A stretch of 32,207 nucleotides of DNA from Dipetalonema caudispina. Lineage: Eukaryota; Nematoda; Chromadorea; Rhabditida; Onchocercidae. This document shows, in pieces, positions 32,071-32,207 of this stretch; within the stretch, counting starts at the first letter, position 1; every line of letters starts with the position of its first letter. The notes under the pieces are model-generated. The model was not told the origin of the DNA, did not search any database, and worked only from the letters and a program-made list of their open reading frames with translations. Location: assembly GCA_013365325.1 (NCBI GenBank), contig JABVXV010000511.1, positions 1 to 32,207 on the forward strand. The letters are read 5' to 3'. Position numbers and translations under genes: made by a program.

Positions 32071-32207
32071 GATTTCTTGAAATAATGTTCGTTATTGTTT
32101 TAAAGAGTGGCTTCTTTTGTCTTTTTATTTCTTTGTTAATACAATCAATCATTCATTTCAGAATGATTTATTTGGGTAAAGTGAATTAAGTATAAGAGTA
32201 ACAAGAT

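Larger units (their letters stand above)
29861..32207. other. 3' flank of PPP1R16; no further gene seen
   Basis: The first about 1.2 kb keeps the moderate base composition of the gene and probably includes its 3'UTR, though no AATAAA hexamer was found close to the stop. From about 31.1 kb the DNA becomes AT-rich with long T runs. No conserved frame, RNA gene or transposon was recognised. Confidence 0.55.

Overview
The window looks like nuclear DNA of a parasitic nematode, most likely a filarial or other spirurid worm. The sequence is very AT-rich and full of long A/T homopolymers. Genes are cut into short exons by introns of about 90 to 1100 bp with nematode-type TTTCAG acceptors, and the protein products match animal families. 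The species call is inference. There is no bacterial gene organisation. Open frames longer than 60 codons are mostly exons with read-through ends or chance frames, so all genes below were rebuilt by joining exons in phase.

Layout: (1) 1-7161, + strand: the 3' half of an unc-13/Munc13 gene, 12 exons covering the C-terminal part of the MUN domain and the C-terminal C2 domain; its 5' part lies outside the window. (2) 7162-10673: convergent intergenic DNA, low-complexity, no gene seen. (3) 10674-12100, - strand: a complete four-exon gene for a 201-residue four-helix MARVEL-domain membrane protein. (4) 12123-22140: about 10 kb between two divergently transcribed genes. It is extremely AT-rich to about 18.0 kb, then clearly less AT-rich, and contains a perfect 33-bp inverted repeat. 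(5) 22160-29860, + strand: a complete gene for a 528-residue PPP1R16 (MYPT3/TIMAP)-type protein phosphatase 1 targeting subunit. It has 12 coding exons, a probable non-coding first exon, two GC-AG introns, a PKA-type site and a C-terminal CAAX box. (6) 29861-32207: 3' flank with two small GC-rich hairpins, then AT-rich low-complexity DNA.

The three genes do not form a pathway or operon. UNC-13 primes synaptic vesicles, the MARVEL protein belongs to a membrane-apposition and vesicle-trafficking family, and the PPP1R16 protein brings PP1 to membranes. I found no rRNA, tRNA, CRISPR array, transposase or clear new multi-gene system. The most notable items are the two GC-AG introns in one gene, the perfect foldback at 21.4 kb, the 16-bp palindrome containing a full CRE near the PPP1R16 start, the diverged tandem repeat in PPP1R16 intron 10, and the change in base composition near 18 kb.
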